DNA of 64,000 nt from Massilia aurea (lineage in GTDB: Bacteria; Pseudomonadota; Gammaproteobacteria; Burkholderiales; Burkholderiaceae_D): assembly GCF_024753205.1 (NCBI RefSeq), contig NZ_JANUGZ010000004.1, positions 682,001-746,000 on the forward strand. The letters run 5' to 3'. Below are positions 53,452 to 62,692 of the stretch, piece by piece; positions within the stretch are counted from its first letter, which is position 1, and every line of letters starts with the position of its first letter. A program made the translations under genes and the position numbers. The notes below the pieces were generated by a model, which did not search any database, was not told the origin of the DNA, and saw only the letters and a program-made list of their open reading frames with translations.

Positions 53452-55161
53452 ATGCGTGGTGCGAACAATGGTCTGGGTGCGAAAGCGACCGCGGTAGCAA
53501 CGGCGCTGGTGCTGGCCGGTTGTGGCGGTAACGCCGCCGATGGTGGCGTGCAGGCAGGTATGTCGCGGCAGTTGTCGGCGGCGCCCGTTGCCGTGGCTGC
53601 CGCGTCGCCGTGGCCGGTCTGGTCGGGCTGGGATTTTCCGTACAACGAACCGCCGCTCGCCAGTGCGCCGGCCGTGGCGTTCGGCATCTCGCAACTGACG
53701 CAGTCGGCCACGCAGACCGTATTCCGCGGCGCGCATGCGCTGCCGGCGGGCAGCGTGCAGAATTATCGGCTGGGCGTGTTCATCCACCACGACGTGTTCT
53801 ATTACCAGGCCGACGCGAACGCCGTCATCAACGCCGACGGCACGTTCACGCTGACCCTGCCACGTTCGGTGGGCAGCGCCGACCGCGCCGTGCTGGTGCT
53901 GCACCCGGCATCGTACGATCCACTGTCGGGCCCCAACTGCAATGCTGCCGGCGGCTTTTGCAGCGGCCAGATCACGGGCGCGACCAAGCTGTCGCTGCCA
54001 ATCGATCCGGCGGCGCTCACGGCCTACACCGCCGCTTATTTCCCGGCGCCGGCAACATCCGCCAACGCGCAGATCGCCGCGCTGCAGCGCATGATGAATA
54101 CGCCGCAGGTCACGGGCGGGCCGTATGGCGCGGGGCGCCTGATCCGCAGCTTCCACGACATGGGCTCGGCCTTCCTGTACGACCAGGCGCTGGCCGTGAT
54201 TGCTTTCAGCCTGGCCGGCGAGCAGGCCAGCGCCGAGCAGATCATCAACGCGCTGGCCAAGTCGCAGACAGCGTCCGGCGCGTGGGTGTTTGCTTATCTG
54301 ACCGATGGCGCCGACGCCAATCCCGGCGTGGACATGCGCATCGCCGGCGCCAATGCCTGGTTCGGCATGGCGCTCAACGCCTACCAGAAAGCCTTTGGCA
54401 GCACGAAGTACCTGGCCATGTCGACGCGCCTGCACGACTACCTGCGCGCAGAAACCGTGGCCGTGACGATCAATGGCGTGGGCCGCCGCGGCTTGCGCTT
54501 TGCGCCGACCAACTACGTCGCGGGCCGCACCGGCATCTTCGCGCTGGAGCACCAGCTCGATGCCTACGCCAGCCTGCACCAGTACCACGCGCTCAATGGC
54601 GGCAGCCAGTACCTGACCGCCGCCACGCAGTTGCGGCAGACGGCGGAAAGCCTGTGGAATGGCACGCGCTTTTTGGGCGGCTACGACGCCAATACCGGCA
54701 CGCTCAATACGAGCGAGCGCTATCTCGACACGTATTCGTGGTCGGTGCTGGCGCTGGGGAACGTCGGCAGCGCCGGACAGAACTTTGCCGCTGCACTGCC
54801 GGGGATGTGCGACTATTTCAATACCGCCGGGCGCCTGGACTACCCGTCGCGCAACGTGACTGGCATCGTCGGCTTCTACGACGTCATCTACGACAACGTG
54901 CCATCCAGCGCGCCGTTCGTCTGGAGCGAGGGCAGCCTGGGCGCGATCATGGCGATGCGCCAGGGCGCGCCCACCTTGCAGTGCGCAGGCAACGGGGCCA
55001 GCCAGACGCTCGAGTCGCTGAACTACATGGTCGACAAGCTGGGCAGCATGCCGTACGCAACGCGCAATACCAATGCGGACTTCACCAGTTCGGGCAGCGT
55101 GGCAGGCACCGCCTGGCTGTACTACGCGAACCGGAACAAGAATCCGTACGCACATTACTGA
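53452..55161 (+). CDS. Secreted lipoprotein, probable alpha/alpha-toroid carbohydrate-active protein
   Basis: A 569-aa protein with a lipobox LVLAGC (Cys24), so a membrane-anchored lipoprotein. Residues 60-190 are strand-rich. The rest (about 200-560) is helical, with repeats of aromatic-rich helix starts (NAWFGMALNAYQKAFG, YLDTYSWSVLALGNVG, FVWSEGSLGAIMAMRQG) typical of (alpha/alpha)6 glycosidase or lyase folds. I do not recognise the exact family. AGGAG lies upstream of ATG 53452. Lying between the TonB receptor and a sugar-binding protein, it probably binds or cuts the same glycan outside or in the periplasm. Confidence 0.7.
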   Translation: MRGANNGLGAKATAVATALVLAGCGGNAADGGVQAGMSRQLSAAPVAVAAASPWPVWSGWDFPYNEPPLASAPAVAFGISQLTQSATQTVFRGAHALPAGSVQNYRLGVFIHHDVFYYQADANAVINADGTFTLTLPRSVGSADRAVLVLHPASYDPLSGPNCNAAGGFCSGQITGATKLSLPIDPAALTAYTAAYFPAPATSANAQIAALQRMMNTPQVTGGPYGAGRLIRSFHDMGSAFLYDQALAVIAFSLAGEQASAEQIINALAKSQTASGAWVFAYLTDGADANPGVDMRIAGANAWFGMALNAYQKAFGSTKYLAMSTRLHDYLRAETVAVTINGVGRRGLRFAPTNYVAGRTGIFALEHQLDAYASLHQYHALNGGSQYLTAATQLRQTAESLWNGTRFLGGYDANTGTLNTSERYLDTYSWSVLALGNVGSAGQNFAAALPGMCDYFNTAGRLDYPSRNVTGIVGFYDVIYDNVPSSAPFVWSEGSLGAIMAMRQGAPTLQCAGNGASQTLESLNYMVDKLGSMPYATRNTNADFTSSGSVAGTAWLYYANRNKNPYAHY

Positions 55162-55174
55162 GAAGGGCAGGTCG

Positions 55175-56419
55175 ATGCACTTTGCCGGATGGATGCTGTG
55201 CGCACTCTTGACCCTTGTGGCGCCGCTCGCGCACGCCGGCACGCTCGTGATCGAGAGCTGGCGCGTGGACGACAAGGCGCTGTGGGAAAAGGTGCTGATC
55301 CCGGCGTTCCAGCGCAGCCATCCCGGCATCGACGTCAAGTTCGCACCGACCGCGCCCACCGACTACGATGGCCGCCTCGCGGCGCGCCTGGCGGAGGGCA
55401 GCGCCGGTGACCTGGTCGCGTGCCGGCCGTTCGACGCGTCTTTGAGCCTGTACGCGCAGGGGCATCTGGAGCGCCTGGATGGCAAGCCCGGCATGCAGTA
55501 TTTCGAGCCGGGCGCGATGGTCGCCTGGCAGACGGCCGGCGGTAAGGAAGCCTTCTGCATGCCGGTGGCGTCGGTGATCCACGGCTTCATGTACAACAAG
55601 GCGATCTTCCGCAAGTACGATCTGCAGGCGCCGCGCACGGTAGATGAATTCTTTCGCGTGCTCGATGTGCTCAAGAAGAACGGCGTCGCGCCACTGGCGC
55701 TCGGCATGGCCGATGGCTGGGAAGCGAGCCAGCTGGTATTTACCAATATCGGGCCCAATTTCTGGCGCGGCGAAGCTGGCCAGAAGGCGCTGGCCGACGG
55801 GCGCGCGCGCCTGACCGATCCGCCGTTCGTCGAGGCGCTGCGCTTCGGTGCGCGCATGGGTGCCTATCTGCCCGCGGGCGCCGCGACACAAACCTATGGC
55901 CAGAGCCAGGCGATGTTCGCCACCGGCCGCGCCGCGATCTATCCGGCCGGGTCCTGGGATATCGCGCGGTTTACGGGCGCGCCGGGCCTGGAGCTGGGCG
56001 TGTTTGCCGCGCCCGTCAAAAAACGCGGCGACGCCTGCTTCATCTCGGACCACATGGACCTGGGGCTGGGCGTGAACCGCGCATCGAAGAACAAGCAGGA
56101 CGCTTTCAAGTTCCTGGCCTGGGTCGGCTCGCAGGAATTTGCCGACATCTACAGCAACCGGCTGACCGGCTTTTTCACGCTGTCGAATCACCTGATTGCG
56201 ATGCGCGATCCGGTGGCCAAGCAGATGGTCGAATGGCGCAACAGGTGCGCGTCGACCGTGCGCCTGAATGCGCAGGTGCTGCATCGCGGACAACCCAGCA
56301 TGGAAAGCGTGCTATGGCGCGTCAACGCTGACGTGCTGAAAGGGACGCTGGCGCCGGAACCCGCGGCGGCCCGACTGCAACGCGATTTCGACCGGTGGTA
56401 CAAGCCCCCGCAACCCTGA
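55175..56419 (+). CDS. Extracellular sugar-binding protein (ABC-type, family 1), no permease nearby
   Basis: A 414-aa exported protein. A signal peptide is followed by a periplasmic solute-binding fold (TLVIESWRVDDKALWEKVLI, then EAFCMPVASVIHGFMYNKAIF, and AIYPAGSWDIARF near 250). It lies 13 bp after the lipoprotein gene and 36 bp before the GH20 gene, in one transcript. No ABC permease or ATPase is encoded nearby, so it either pairs with a transporter elsewhere or serves as a sensor or shuttle in the periplasm. Confidence 0.85.
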   Translation: MHFAGWMLCALLTLVAPLAHAGTLVIESWRVDDKALWEKVLIPAFQRSHPGIDVKFAPTAPTDYDGRLAARLAEGSAGDLVACRPFDASLSLYAQGHLERLDGKPGMQYFEPGAMVAWQTAGGKEAFCMPVASVIHGFMYNKAIFRKYDLQAPRTVDEFFRVLDVLKKNGVAPLALGMADGWEASQLVFTNIGPNFWRGEAGQKALADGRARLTDPPFVEALRFGARMGAYLPAGAATQTYGQSQAMFATGRAAIYPAGSWDIARFTGAPGLELGVFAAPVKKRGDACFISDHMDLGLGVNRASKNKQDAFKFLAWVGSQEFADIYSNRLTGFFTLSNHLIAMRDPVAKQMVEWRNRCASTVRLNAQVLHRGQPSMESVLWRVNADVLKGTLAPEPAAARLQRDFDRWYKPPQP

Positions 56420-56455
56420 ACGACGAACCCACTTTTGGCTGGATTGGAGACACTC

Positions 56456-59038
56456 TTGGATACCACACACCTGGTTCGACGCTGCGCCTTGGCGTCGCTG
56501 CTGCTGGCCACGCCGCTGGCCGGCATGGCTGCTGCACCGGCTACCCCGCTGGCAGCATCCGCTGCGGCCGGCATGGAAGGCGTCGCCAGCGGCGCCCGGC
56601 TGCAGATGCGCTGGGAACTGCTGCGCAACGAGTACACGCCGCAGATGCCGGAAGGCCGCGCCAAGGCGCGCATGACCCTGACCAACAACGACAGCCAGCG
56701 CCTGCCGGCCAAGGGCTGGACGCTGTACTTCAACAGCATGGATGGCGTCGTGCCGGGGGCGGTGACGGGCAATCTGCGCATGGAGCAGGTTGCCGGCAAT
56801 CTGTACCGCCTGCGCCCGCAGGCAAACTTTGCGGGCCTGGCGCCGGGGCAGTCGCTCGACATTGATTACTACCATCCGCAGGTGATCATCAAGATGGCGC
56901 GGGCGCCGATCGGGCCGTACCTGGTGTATGACGCGCAGCCCGAGGTCGGCGTAGCGATCAGCGATTTTGCGCTGCTGCCGGTGACGCGCCCCGAGCAGCT
57001 GGACAAGGGCGATACGGGCGCGCGGCCCGTGGTCACCGCTGCCGATACCTACCGCAGCAACCAGCGTGCCGACCTGCTGCCGGCGAGCGCCGTGCCCCTT
57101 GTGCTGCCGACGCCCCTGCAGCTGACGCAGGGCAGCGGCAAGCTGCGCCTGACGGGCAAGCCATTGGTGAGCGCATCGGCGGCGCTGGCAGGCGAAGCCG
57201 ATCTGGCGGGCTCGCTGTTCCCGACATCGCTGCAGGGAGCCGGGCCTGCGCTGCGCCTGAGCGTGGGCAAGGTCGAAGGACAAACCTCGCCCGAAGCGTA
57301 CAGCCTTGCGGTGCGCGCCGGCAGCGGCGCCGGTGCGGGCATCACGATCGTCGGCAACAGCCCGGCCGGCGTGGCGTATGGCTTGCAGACCCTGCGCGAC
57401 CTGCTGCCGTTGCCCGGCGCCGCCGACCAGTCGGTGCCCGAGGTGACGATCGTCGATGCACCGCGCTTTGCTTATCGCGGCTTCATGCTCGACGTATCGC
57501 GCAACTTCCACACCAAGGAAACCGTGTTCAAGTGGCTCGACCTGATGGCGCGCTACAAGATGAACAAGTTCCACTTCCACCTGACCGAAGACGAAGGCTG
57601 GCGCCTCGAGATCGCCGGCTTGCCCGAGCTGACGTCGATCGGCGCCGTGCGTGGCCACAGCGCCAAGCCGGGCGTGCGCCTGCAGCCGGCCTATGGCTCC
57701 GGGCCCGATCCGCGCGATACGGGCGGCAGCGGCTACTACACGCGCGCCGACTACATCGAGATCCTGCGCTACGCAGCGGCGCGCCACATTGAGGTGATTC
57801 CCGAGCTCGAAATGCCGGGCCACGCGCGCGCCGCCGTGCAGGCAATGGAAGCGCGCTACCACCGCCTGAAGGCAGCCGGCGACAAGGACGCGGCCAAGTA
57901 CCTGCTCAATGATTTCGCCGATCGCTCGGTCTACAAGTCGCCGCAGCTGTACAACGATCACGTGCTCAATCCGGGCCTGGAATCGAGCTTCACGTTCGTC
58001 CAGCACGTGGTCGACGAAGTGGTGAAGCTGCACCGCGAAGCGGGCGTGCCGCTGCATACGATCCACATGGGCGGCGACGAACTGCCGAACGGCGCCTGGG
58101 AACAATCCCCGGCCAGCCGCGCCATGATGGCCCGCGAACACCTCGAATCCACGGCCGACCTGTGGGATTATTTCTATGAACGGGTCGATGGCATGCTGCG
58201 CAAGCATGGCCTCTACACGTCGGGCTGGGAAGAGCTGGCGGCGCGCAAGACCACGCTGCATGGCAAGAACAAGCTGATCCCGAACCCACGCTTCACGCAG
58301 AAGGGGTTCCTCGCCTGGGTCTGGAACAATACCGAAGGCGCCGAAGACCTGGCCTATCGGCTGGCCAATGCCGGCTACGACATCGTGCTCGCGCCCGTGA
58401 CCAAGATGTACATGGACATGGCCTACAACGCCAACCCGGAAGAGCCGGGCGTGAACTGGGGCGACTACATTGAACTTGACACCCCCTATGACTTCATCCC
58501 GTTCGACTATCTGAAGAACGCGACCGAGGCTGCGCGCGTGGGCAAGGACGGCCTGACCGATTTCGGCAAGCGCCGCGTGCGTGGCCTGGAAGCGACCTTG
58601 TTCACCGAGACCGTGCGCGACCCGGCCCGCATCGATTACCTGGTCATGCCGCGCCTGCTGGCGGTGGCCGAACGGGCCTGGGCGCCGGATCCGGCCTGGG
58701 CCACCGAGCCCGATGCCACGAAAGCGGCGGCGCTGCACCGTACGGCCTGGTCTGGCTTCGTCAATGCGCTGGGCCAGCGCGTGCTGCCGCGGCTCGACCT
58801 GGATCGCACCGGCGTTGCTTATCGCATTGCGCCACCGGGCCTGCTGCTCGACGGCGACAAGGTTCTGGTCAATCACGTGCTGCCGGGGATTGCGCTGCGC
58901 TATACCGTTGACGGAAGCACGCCGACCGCCAGCAGCCGGCCGGTGACCGGGCCGATCACCGAGCGTGGGCTGGTGCAGGTCGCAGCATTCGACCGCAATG
59001 GCAGGCCTGGACTGGTGGCGCGCATCGACCGGCGCTGA
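56456..59038 (+). CDS. GH20 beta-N-acetylhexosaminidase
   Basis: An 860-aa exported enzyme with the order: signal peptide, CHB_HEX carbohydrate-binding domain (about 30-170), GH20b domain (about 200-335), GH20 TIM barrel (about 340-690), and CHB_HEX_C domain at the end. The catalytic pair is Asp541-Glu542 in IHMGGDELPNGAWE. The barrel opens with YRGFMLDVSRNFHTK. It removes terminal GlcNAc/GalNAc from chitooligosaccharides or glycans. TTG 56456 is chosen as start since GGAG sits 8 nt upstream and a signal peptide begins there. An earlier TTG is possible. Confidence 0.93.
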   Translation: MDTTHLVRRCALASLLLATPLAGMAAAPATPLAASAAAGMEGVASGARLQMRWELLRNEYTPQMPEGRAKARMTLTNNDSQRLPAKGWTLYFNSMDGVVPGAVTGNLRMEQVAGNLYRLRPQANFAGLAPGQSLDIDYYHPQVIIKMARAPIGPYLVYDAQPEVGVAISDFALLPVTRPEQLDKGDTGARPVVTAADTYRSNQRADLLPASAVPLVLPTPLQLTQGSGKLRLTGKPLVSASAALAGEADLAGSLFPTSLQGAGPALRLSVGKVEGQTSPEAYSLAVRAGSGAGAGITIVGNSPAGVAYGLQTLRDLLPLPGAADQSVPEVTIVDAPRFAYRGFMLDVSRNFHTKETVFKWLDLMARYKMNKFHFHLTEDEGWRLEIAGLPELTSIGAVRGHSAKPGVRLQPAYGSGPDPRDTGGSGYYTRADYIEILRYAAARHIEVIPELEMPGHARAAVQAMEARYHRLKAAGDKDAAKYLLNDFADRSVYKSPQLYNDHVLNPGLESSFTFVQHVVDEVVKLHREAGVPLHTIHMGGDELPNGAWEQSPASRAMMAREHLESTADLWDYFYERVDGMLRKHGLYTSGWEELAARKTTLHGKNKLIPNPRFTQKGFLAWVWNNTEGAEDLAYRLANAGYDIVLAPVTKMYMDMAYNANPEEPGVNWGDYIELDTPYDFIPFDYLKNATEAARVGKDGLTDFGKRRVRGLEATLFTETVRDPARIDYLVMPRLLAVAERAWAPDPAWATEPDATKAAALHRTAWSGFVNALGQRVLPRLDLDRTGVAYRIAPPGLLLDGDKVLVNHVLPGIALRYTVDGSTPTASSRPVTGPITERGLVQVAAFDRNGRPGLVARIDRR

Positions 59039-59108
59039 CGGCGTGGCCGAAATGCCTGCTGGGTAGCGGAGCACGGGGCTATAATCAGCGTTTTCTGCGG
59101 GATACCGG

Positions 59109-60506
59109 GTGAGAGCGTCGATCGGAAAAGTGGCAGGACGTTGGTGCGACTGGCGACGCCTGCGGCTTGGCGCCATCCTGGCCGTCCTGGCCGCAGGCGC
59201 CTTCCACGGCGCCGTGCAGGCGGCGGCGCCGATGCTGGCGATCGTGCCACCGGCGCCCGCAACGTCGTCTGCAGCGCCATCGTCCGGCCTGCAGGTGCTG
59301 CACTGGTGGACCTCGGCCAGCGAACGCCGCGCGGCCGATCTGCTGGCGCAGCGCCTCGGCAAGGAGGGCGTGCAGTGGGAAGACGCCGCGATTCCCGGTG
59401 GCGCCGGCATCGGCGCCGGCAAGGTCCTCAAGGGCAGGGTGCTGGCCGGCGACGCGCCCGAAGTCACGCAGATCATCGGCGTGTCGGTCGCCGAATGGGC
59501 CGAGATGGGCCTGCTGCTCGAACTGGACAATGTGGCCGTTGCCGACAACTGGCGCGGCGTGCTGTTCCCCACGGTCCAGAACCTGATCAAGTACCGCAAG
59601 CACACGATGGCCGCGCCACTCGGCATCCACCGCGTCAATACGCTGTTTTATAACCGCGCGCTGTTCGCTCGGCTCAAGCTCACGCCGCCCACCTCCTGGA
59701 CCGAATTTGACGCCGTCGCCGCGCGTCTGCTGGCCGCGGGCGTGCAACCGCTGGCGCAAAGCAGCGAAGCGTGGCAAGTGGCGGCGCTGTTCGAGAACCT
59801 GGTGCTGGCCGAGAGCGGGCCGGCCTTCTATCGCGCGCTGTTCGTGCGCCGCAGTCCCGCCGCTGCTTTTGATGCGCGCACCGCGCACGCGCTGCAGCGC
59901 CTGCGCACGATCAAGGGCTGGGCCGGCGGCCAGCTGGCCGAGCGGCCCTGGACCGAGGTCGTACGCCGCTTCGCCACCGGCCAGGCCGGCATGATGATCA
60001 TGGGCGACTGGGCCAAGCCCGAGCTGGCCGAACACCGGATGGTGCTCGACCAGGACTACGGCTGCGTCGGCGCACCGGGCACCGGCGCGTATCACCTGTA
60101 CAGTGTCGACACGCTGTCGATGTTTGCCGGCGACTACCGGCACCGGGAAGCCCAGGAAAAGATGGCGCGCCTGCTGCTGTCGCCGTCGATCCAGGCCGAC
60201 TTCAATCTGCTCAAGGGCGCAGTGCCGGTGCGGCGCGATGCCGACCCGGCGCGCATGGACAGTTGCGCGCGGGCGTCGTGGACGACCTTCGCCGGCGGCG
60301 AGGCCGTGCAGGCGCCCAGCCTCGTGCACCGGATGGCGACCGATGAAGCCAGCCGCGACGCCATCATCGCCGAGGTGCATCGCTACCTGCTCGACGACGC
60401 CGTGCCGGTGGCGGTGGCCCAGCGCCGCCTCGCCGCCTTGTTCAGACTATTCAATCTAACCAGCCAGGGGACGCCGGGTGCGCAAGATACTGATCGTAGA
60501 CGATGA
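59109..60506 (+). CDS. Periplasmic sugar-binding protein fused in operon with a two-component system
   Basis: A 465-aa ABC-type sugar-binding protein starting at GTG 59109. The signal segment is LGAILAVLAAGAFHGAVQAA. The fold shows LQVLHWWTSASERRAADLL, HTMAAPLGIHRVNTLFYNRAL and GMMIMGDWAKPE. It has no permease partner. Its last 29 nt overlap the response-regulator gene (60478), so it is translated with the two-component system. This suggests that it presents a sugar ligand to the kinase periplasmic domain, as chitin-oligosaccharide-binding protein does for ChiS in Vibrio. That sensory role is inference. Confidence 0.85.
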   Translation: MRASIGKVAGRWCDWRRLRLGAILAVLAAGAFHGAVQAAAPMLAIVPPAPATSSAAPSSGLQVLHWWTSASERRAADLLAQRLGKEGVQWEDAAIPGGAGIGAGKVLKGRVLAGDAPEVTQIIGVSVAEWAEMGLLLELDNVAVADNWRGVLFPTVQNLIKYRKHTMAAPLGIHRVNTLFYNRALFARLKLTPPTSWTEFDAVAARLLAAGVQPLAQSSEAWQVAALFENLVLAESGPAFYRALFVRRSPAAAFDARTAHALQRLRTIKGWAGGQLAERPWTEVVRRFATGQAGMMIMGDWAKPELAEHRMVLDQDYGCVGAPGTGAYHLYSVDTLSMFAGDYRHREAQEKMARLLLSPSIQADFNLLKGAVPVRRDADPARMDSCARASWTTFAGGEAVQAPSLVHRMATDEASRDAIIAEVHRYLLDDAVPVAVAQRRLAALFRLFNLTSQGTPGAQDTDRRR

Positions 60507-61185
60507 CAAAAAAACCTGCGTGCTGCTCAAGACGTATCTGGAGAAAAACCAGTACGACGTGATCCTGTCGCACAACGGCGAGAGCTTCCTGGCCGAATTC
60601 CATGCGCACCTCGAGACGCTGTCGATGGTGATCCTGGACGTGATGCTGCCCGATACCGACGGCTTCGCGCTGTGCAAGCAGGTGCGCCAGCGCTCGAACG
60701 TGCCGATCATCATGCTCACGGCCAGCTCGGACGAAACCGACCGCATCGTCGGCCTCGAGCTGGGCGCCGACGACTACATCGCCAAGCCCTACAGCCCGCG
60801 CGAGCTGCTGGCGCGCATCAAGGCGATCCTGCGCCGCGCCGCGCCCGAGACGCCATCAGTGCGCTACCACCGGTTTGTCGGCTTCACGCTCGACCTGATG
60901 GAGCGCACGGTGACTGACAGCGCCGGCAATCCGGTGGCGCTCACGGGGCTCGATTTCCAGCTGCTCAAATACTTCACCGAACACCCCGGCAAGATCCTCG
61001 ATCGCGGCCTGCTGTGCGAAGAAACGCGCGGGCGCGACGCCGGCCCGCTCGACCGCTCGCTGGACGTGCAGATCAGCCGCCTGCGCCTGCGGTTGAACGA
61101 CGACGGCAAGCAGCCGGCGCTGATCAAGACCGTGCGCGGGGCCGGCTATGTGTTCTCGGCCGACGTCAGCGTGTCCAGTGTCTAG
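60478..61185 (+). CDS. OmpR/PhoB-family response regulator
   Basis: A 235-aa regulator from GTG 60478. The receiver domain has the acidic pocket VDDD (residues 7-10), phospho-acceptor Asp54 in VILDVMLPD, and the Lys in YIAKPYSP (near 103). The DNA-binding winged helix ends with TVRGAGYVFSAD. The start lies inside the binding-protein gene and the stop overlaps the kinase GTG at 61178. The likely targets are the NagP/TonB/GH20 genes just upstream, from proximity only. Confidence 0.93.
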   Translation: MRKILIVDDDKKTCVLLKTYLEKNQYDVILSHNGESFLAEFHAHLETLSMVILDVMLPDTDGFALCKQVRQRSNVPIIMLTASSDETDRIVGLELGADDYIAKPYSPRELLARIKAILRRAAPETPSVRYHRFVGFTLDLMERTVTDSAGNPVALTGLDFQLLKYFTEHPGKILDRGLLCEETRGRDAGPLDRSLDVQISRLRLRLNDDGKQPALIKTVRGAGYVFSADVSVSSV

Positions 61186-62668
61186 CCGCAGCAGCAACCC
61201 GCTCGCGCGCATGCTGCACCAGCCGTTGCAGCGCTGGTTGCCGGCGTCGCTGCTTGGCCGCCTGACGCTCGTGATGGTGGCCGGGGTGCTGGTGACGCAG
61301 CTGGCGGCCAGCGCGATCTGGGCCAGCCAGCTGCGCGCGAAATCGCAGGTCGAGGCGCAGTCGTCGGCCCAGTACGTGGCGCACAGCGCAGCGGGCGCGA
61401 TCCGCTTCTTTCGCAGCCTGCCGCCGGCCTATCGCCTGCTGATCATCCAGCAGTTGCGTGAAATGGGCGGTACGCGCTTTTTCGTCAACCTCAATCATGC
61501 CTACGTGCCGATCGAACAGATCGCGCCGCACCCGCTTGCGCAAAGCGTGATTGCCACGGTCGACGCCACGCTCAGGAGCGACCTGCCGCATTCGCCGGGC
61601 TTCCGGCTCGCGTTTGCCCGGCCTGACCGGCTGGTGGTGGCCGAACACGATGTGCGCCTGGACGACCTGCCCAATGCCTGGGTCCAGCACGTGCTGCTGC
61701 TCAAGCCCGACCCGGCCCCGATCCTCGTGATCCAGACCGAGATCGAGCCCGGTAACTGGCTGTACATGGCGGCCCTGATGCCGAACCCGTATTTCCTCGA
61801 CAGCAGCGACCCGTTCGCGTGGGATCGCCTGATGCCGCAGATCCTGTCGCTGGCCGTGGTGCTGCTGCTTTGCCTGCTCGTCGTGCGCTCGATCACGCGG
61901 CCGCTGGCGGCATTGTCCGATGCCGCGTCGGCGCTGGGCCAGGGTCATGACGACGAAGCGCGTCCGCTGCCCGAAACCGGCAGCCGCGAATTCATCAACA
62001 CCGCGCGCGCCTTCAGTGCAATGCGCGAGCGCATCGGGCGCTATATCGACGACCGCGAGCGCTTGTTCATCTCGATTTCGCATGATTTGCGCACGCCGAT
62101 CACGCGCCTCAAGCTGCGCGCCGAACTGCTGGACGACGAAGCCCTGCGTGACGAATTCGAGGAGGATCTCGATGAACTCGACATGATGGTCAAGGGCGCG
62201 CTGCAATGCGTGAAGGACAGCGACATCCACGAAAATCCGACCGAGATCAAGCTCGATACGATGCTGGGCCGCATGGTGCGCAGCGCCGAACTGGCGGGGC
62301 ACGCGGTGGCCTGGCAGCCGTCCGGCGTGACGGTGCGCGGCAAGCCGCTGGCACTCAAGCGCGCGCTTGGCAACCTGCTCGACAACGCGCTGTTCTACGG
62401 CGCGCGTGCCGAGATCAGCGTGCGCCAGGAGCCTGACTGGGTGCTGATCTGCCTGCGCGACCACGGGCCTGGCGTACCCGATGAAGCGTTTGCCAGTCTG
62501 TTCGATCCGTATGTGCGGCTGGCGCACGGGCGCGAGCAGAATGACGGCGGCATGGGGCTGGGCCTGGGCATCGCGCGCGGCGTGATCGAGGCGCATGGCG
62601 GCCGGCTGGTGCTGTCGAACCATCCCGAGGGTGGTTTGAATGCGGTGGTACGCTTGCCGGCCGTTTGA
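61178..62668 (+). CDS. Sensor histidine kinase with periplasmic domain
   Basis: A 496-aa kinase from GTG 61178 (ATG 61211 is an alternative). Two transmembrane segments (about 33-55 and 220-245) enclose a periplasmic domain of 165 residues. HAMP follows, then the H-box FISISHDLRTPITRLKL with His302, N-box ALGNLLDNALFYGA, G1 DHGPGVPDEAF and G2 GMGLGLGIARG. It should phosphorylate the regulator encoded just before it. The periplasmic domain is large enough to meet the sugar-binding protein encoded in the same operon. Confidence 0.92.
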   Translation: MSSRSSNPLARMLHQPLQRWLPASLLGRLTLVMVAGVLVTQLAASAIWASQLRAKSQVEAQSSAQYVAHSAAGAIRFFRSLPPAYRLLIIQQLREMGGTRFFVNLNHAYVPIEQIAPHPLAQSVIATVDATLRSDLPHSPGFRLAFARPDRLVVAEHDVRLDDLPNAWVQHVLLLKPDPAPILVIQTEIEPGNWLYMAALMPNPYFLDSSDPFAWDRLMPQILSLAVVLLLCLLVVRSITRPLAALSDAASALGQGHDDEARPLPETGSREFINTARAFSAMRERIGRYIDDRERLFISISHDLRTPITRLKLRAELLDDEALRDEFEEDLDELDMMVKGALQCVKDSDIHENPTEIKLDTMLGRMVRSAELAGHAVAWQPSGVTVRGKPLALKRALGNLLDNALFYGARAEISVRQEPDWVLICLRDHGPGVPDEAFASLFDPYVRLAHGREQNDGGMGLGLGIARGVIEAHGGRLVLSNHPEGGLNAVVRLPAV

Positions 62669-62692
62669 CTCTTTCATCCTGCAGGAAAGCCG

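Noticed and set aside
56312..59638. A 1108-codon minus-strand frame opposite the GH20 gene
   Set aside because: It is the antisense shadow of the GH20 and neighbouring genes, with no domain or start signal.
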